Part shown: positions 60,296 to 62,000 of the stretch, one piece after another
Layout of the letters: each line of letters starts with the position of its first letter
How positions within the stretch are numbered: the first letter of the stretch is position 1
Origin: Lingula anatina
Taxonomy: Eukaryota; Brachiopoda; Lingulata; Lingulida; Lingulidae
Direction of reading: 5' to 3'
NCBI RefSeq assembly: GCF_001039355.2
Contig: NW_019775453.1
Span: 211,043 to 273,042 of the forward strand
DNA length: 62,000 bases
Notes under the pieces: model-generated
What the model was told of the DNA's origin: nothing
Seen by the model: only the letters and a program-made list of their open reading frames with translations
Databases searched by the model: none
Position numbers and translations under genes: made by a program

Positions 60296-62000
60296 TATAG
60301 CAGTTTGGTTATTCTCATGACCCTAAACAGGCAGGCAAAACAACACGCCCACCATGTTGAAAGGTTGTGCATTGGGGAACCCCCGCGAAACCGAGGCTAA
60401 TTCCCAAAACGAGACTCGGATTTCCCGTACTGCACTTAAATAGTCAGGCACTTTCCCTAATTTTAAAATCTATAGCCGATGATTAGAAGGGTATGCCTGT
60501 TTCGAGACATATGTTTATGAGATACATGTTAAGCTTTGTCCCATAAGACAATTTACACATGTTTTTTTCAAGGTAATATTTGAGAAGTAAAAGACCCATT
60601 GGACTTTCCTACAAATAAAATATTATGCCTCAAGCCAGGAAAGTCATTTTGTTTAGTTTGAACAAAATATGAAAAAATGAACTAGGAGACACGGTTCAGT
60701 GTTTTGAATGCATGAAGAAAGTAAAGGTGACAATGGTATTTTGGATAAAGGGATGAGAGGAAACTAGATCAATTTCAGTTTCAAAGGGTATTTCATTCTA
60801 AAAATCCCCTTTGCCTTTTAACACTAAGAGTTGTACAATGGAATTTTAGCCAGATATTGAACAATTTTAGACATATTTTTATAAAATAGGCATGGGGAAT
60901 GCATGTAAGAACATTAAAGTCAAATTTTATATTTGAAATATGATTGTAAAAAGGGAGCATTTCATATTCTCTGCATATGAAGTTATTTACATAAAACGGT
61001 GGTAAGTAGTTTAAGACAGTGGTAAGTGACTTGAACTATACACATAAGATTAAGTAACTCAATAACTTTTTTAGATTCTAGCACATTTAAAAAAAAACAA
61101 GGCAGCAAAGCTGTCAAATGTACAGACAAAAAGCAGGAAATAACTATGCACAAAATAGGCTACTGTCAATTCTGATGCAAAAGTACATTATGTTAAACTG
61201 CAAATTCAACATCAAATTTTAATTATGCTCAACAGGTAATACCAATGTAAGTAAAACGTGTAACAAGCATAAGGCTTCAGGCCCATGGNTACATGTATCC
61301 TGTCCATCCCTTTCAAATTTAATTTACCAAAGAATGTATGGAAATGGATCCTTATCTTTTAGGTACTATATAAGGCTTTACTTAATCTAACTGAATTTAG
61401 TCAAGGAAACAGATGTAGCCAAGACCCTCAAGGGTAAGTAGAAATAGTCCGGGTGGCATGTTATGGGTGGTTATATTTAATTGAAAATTTTTGCAGAAGT
61501 CGATTGGGTTTCATAACCTATTCTGACTAATACTTAGTCAGTTCTAAGACGTACTTAGTCATTCAAACTGATTACAATACTTTATATAGCTTTTACTCCT
61601 GTATTCTCTGTGGAAAGACTACAGCATATTTTAAGGAAAGATATACTGCATGCTTTTGCTTTTGATATAATTTAATATACTCAGCTAATTTTAAACTTCA
61701 TTAAATTATATTTTGCATTATTACATTAGCATAAGAAACAAACACAAATATGGCAGCACCATTATTTATTTATTTGTGAGTTTAAATCTGTTGTATTATA
61801 AAAGGATGTGTATAAAGCTAATAATGACTACCTATGATCATAATAAAAAATCCCTATATTATACAATATATTTTTTACAATGTATATGCTGTTTTTACAT
61901 TAGTTGACTTATATGTATCTTCACAATGTTAGCTTACAGTGCTCATGCATGATTGTTATACTAATCCTATTTAGCATTTATTTGACTTTAAGTTTTACAT
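60296..62000. other. 5' flank of FYVE-ARM gene; no other gene seen
   Basis: The promoter region of the minus-strand gene, with a short CpG-containing stretch at 60340-60430. The rest is AT-rich. A single N lies at 61289. No exon, RNA gene or mobile element is supported. Confidence 0.5.

Overview
This is an AT-rich, intron-rich metazoan nuclear segment. The gene families, the C-type lectin/sushi receptor and the repeat types suggest a marine invertebrate, most likely a lophotrochozoan such as a mollusc; that assignment is inference. Gene models were built by hand, matching GT-AG (in one case AT-AC) splice sites and reading phase exon by exon. No database was searched.

Layout from left to right: (1) 238-5316 (-), 5' eleven coding exons of a codanin-1 (CDAN1) orthologue running off the left edge. 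(2) 5663-7962 (+), complete SIVA1-like gene, head to head with CDAN1 across a 346-bp promoter carrying E2F- and ETS-like sites. (3) 9456-15853 (-), a membrane receptor: signal peptide, C-type lectin domain, seven sushi/CCP exons, one transmembrane helix and a cytoplasmic tail with three zinc-knuckle-like motifs. This is the most unusual gene here. (4) 15854-24258, gene-free and repeat-rich: a broken Tc1/mariner transposase, a palindromic MITE, a 1.02-kb tandem duplication, poly-C/poly-A runs and two single-N assembly marks. (5) 24259-27173 (-), an eight-exon TEX47-like (BLUF-fold) gene containing a textbook U12-type AT-AC intron. (6) 30412-30510 (-), a lone candidate first exon, divergent from (7) 31550-32578 (+), GPANK1 (ankyrin plus G-patch). 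(8) about 36667-42219 (+), LIN54, the DNA-binding subunit of the MuvB/DREAM complex. (9) 43.4-51.2 kb, long gene-poor stretch with candidate 5' UTR exons for (10) 51287-52870 (+), a chondroitin sulfate N-acetylgalactosaminyltransferase with an intronless coding region. (11) 54674-60295 (-), a 13-exon FYVE-finger plus armadillo-repeat protein of 452 aa.

The genes do not form one pathway. LIN54 acts with E2F/DREAM at cell-cycle promoters, and codanin-1 controls ASF1 histone supply; the E2F-like site between CDAN1 and SIVA1 makes that pair a plausible cell-cycle-regulated bidirectional unit. The lectin/sushi receptor looks like an innate recognition or adhesion molecule. The strongest candidates for something undescribed are its architecture, the FYVE-ARM protein, the U12 intron, and several short repeat families, including one dispersed repeat with copies at 29.8 and 49.1 kb and a 207-bp near-perfect hairpin inside LIN54.
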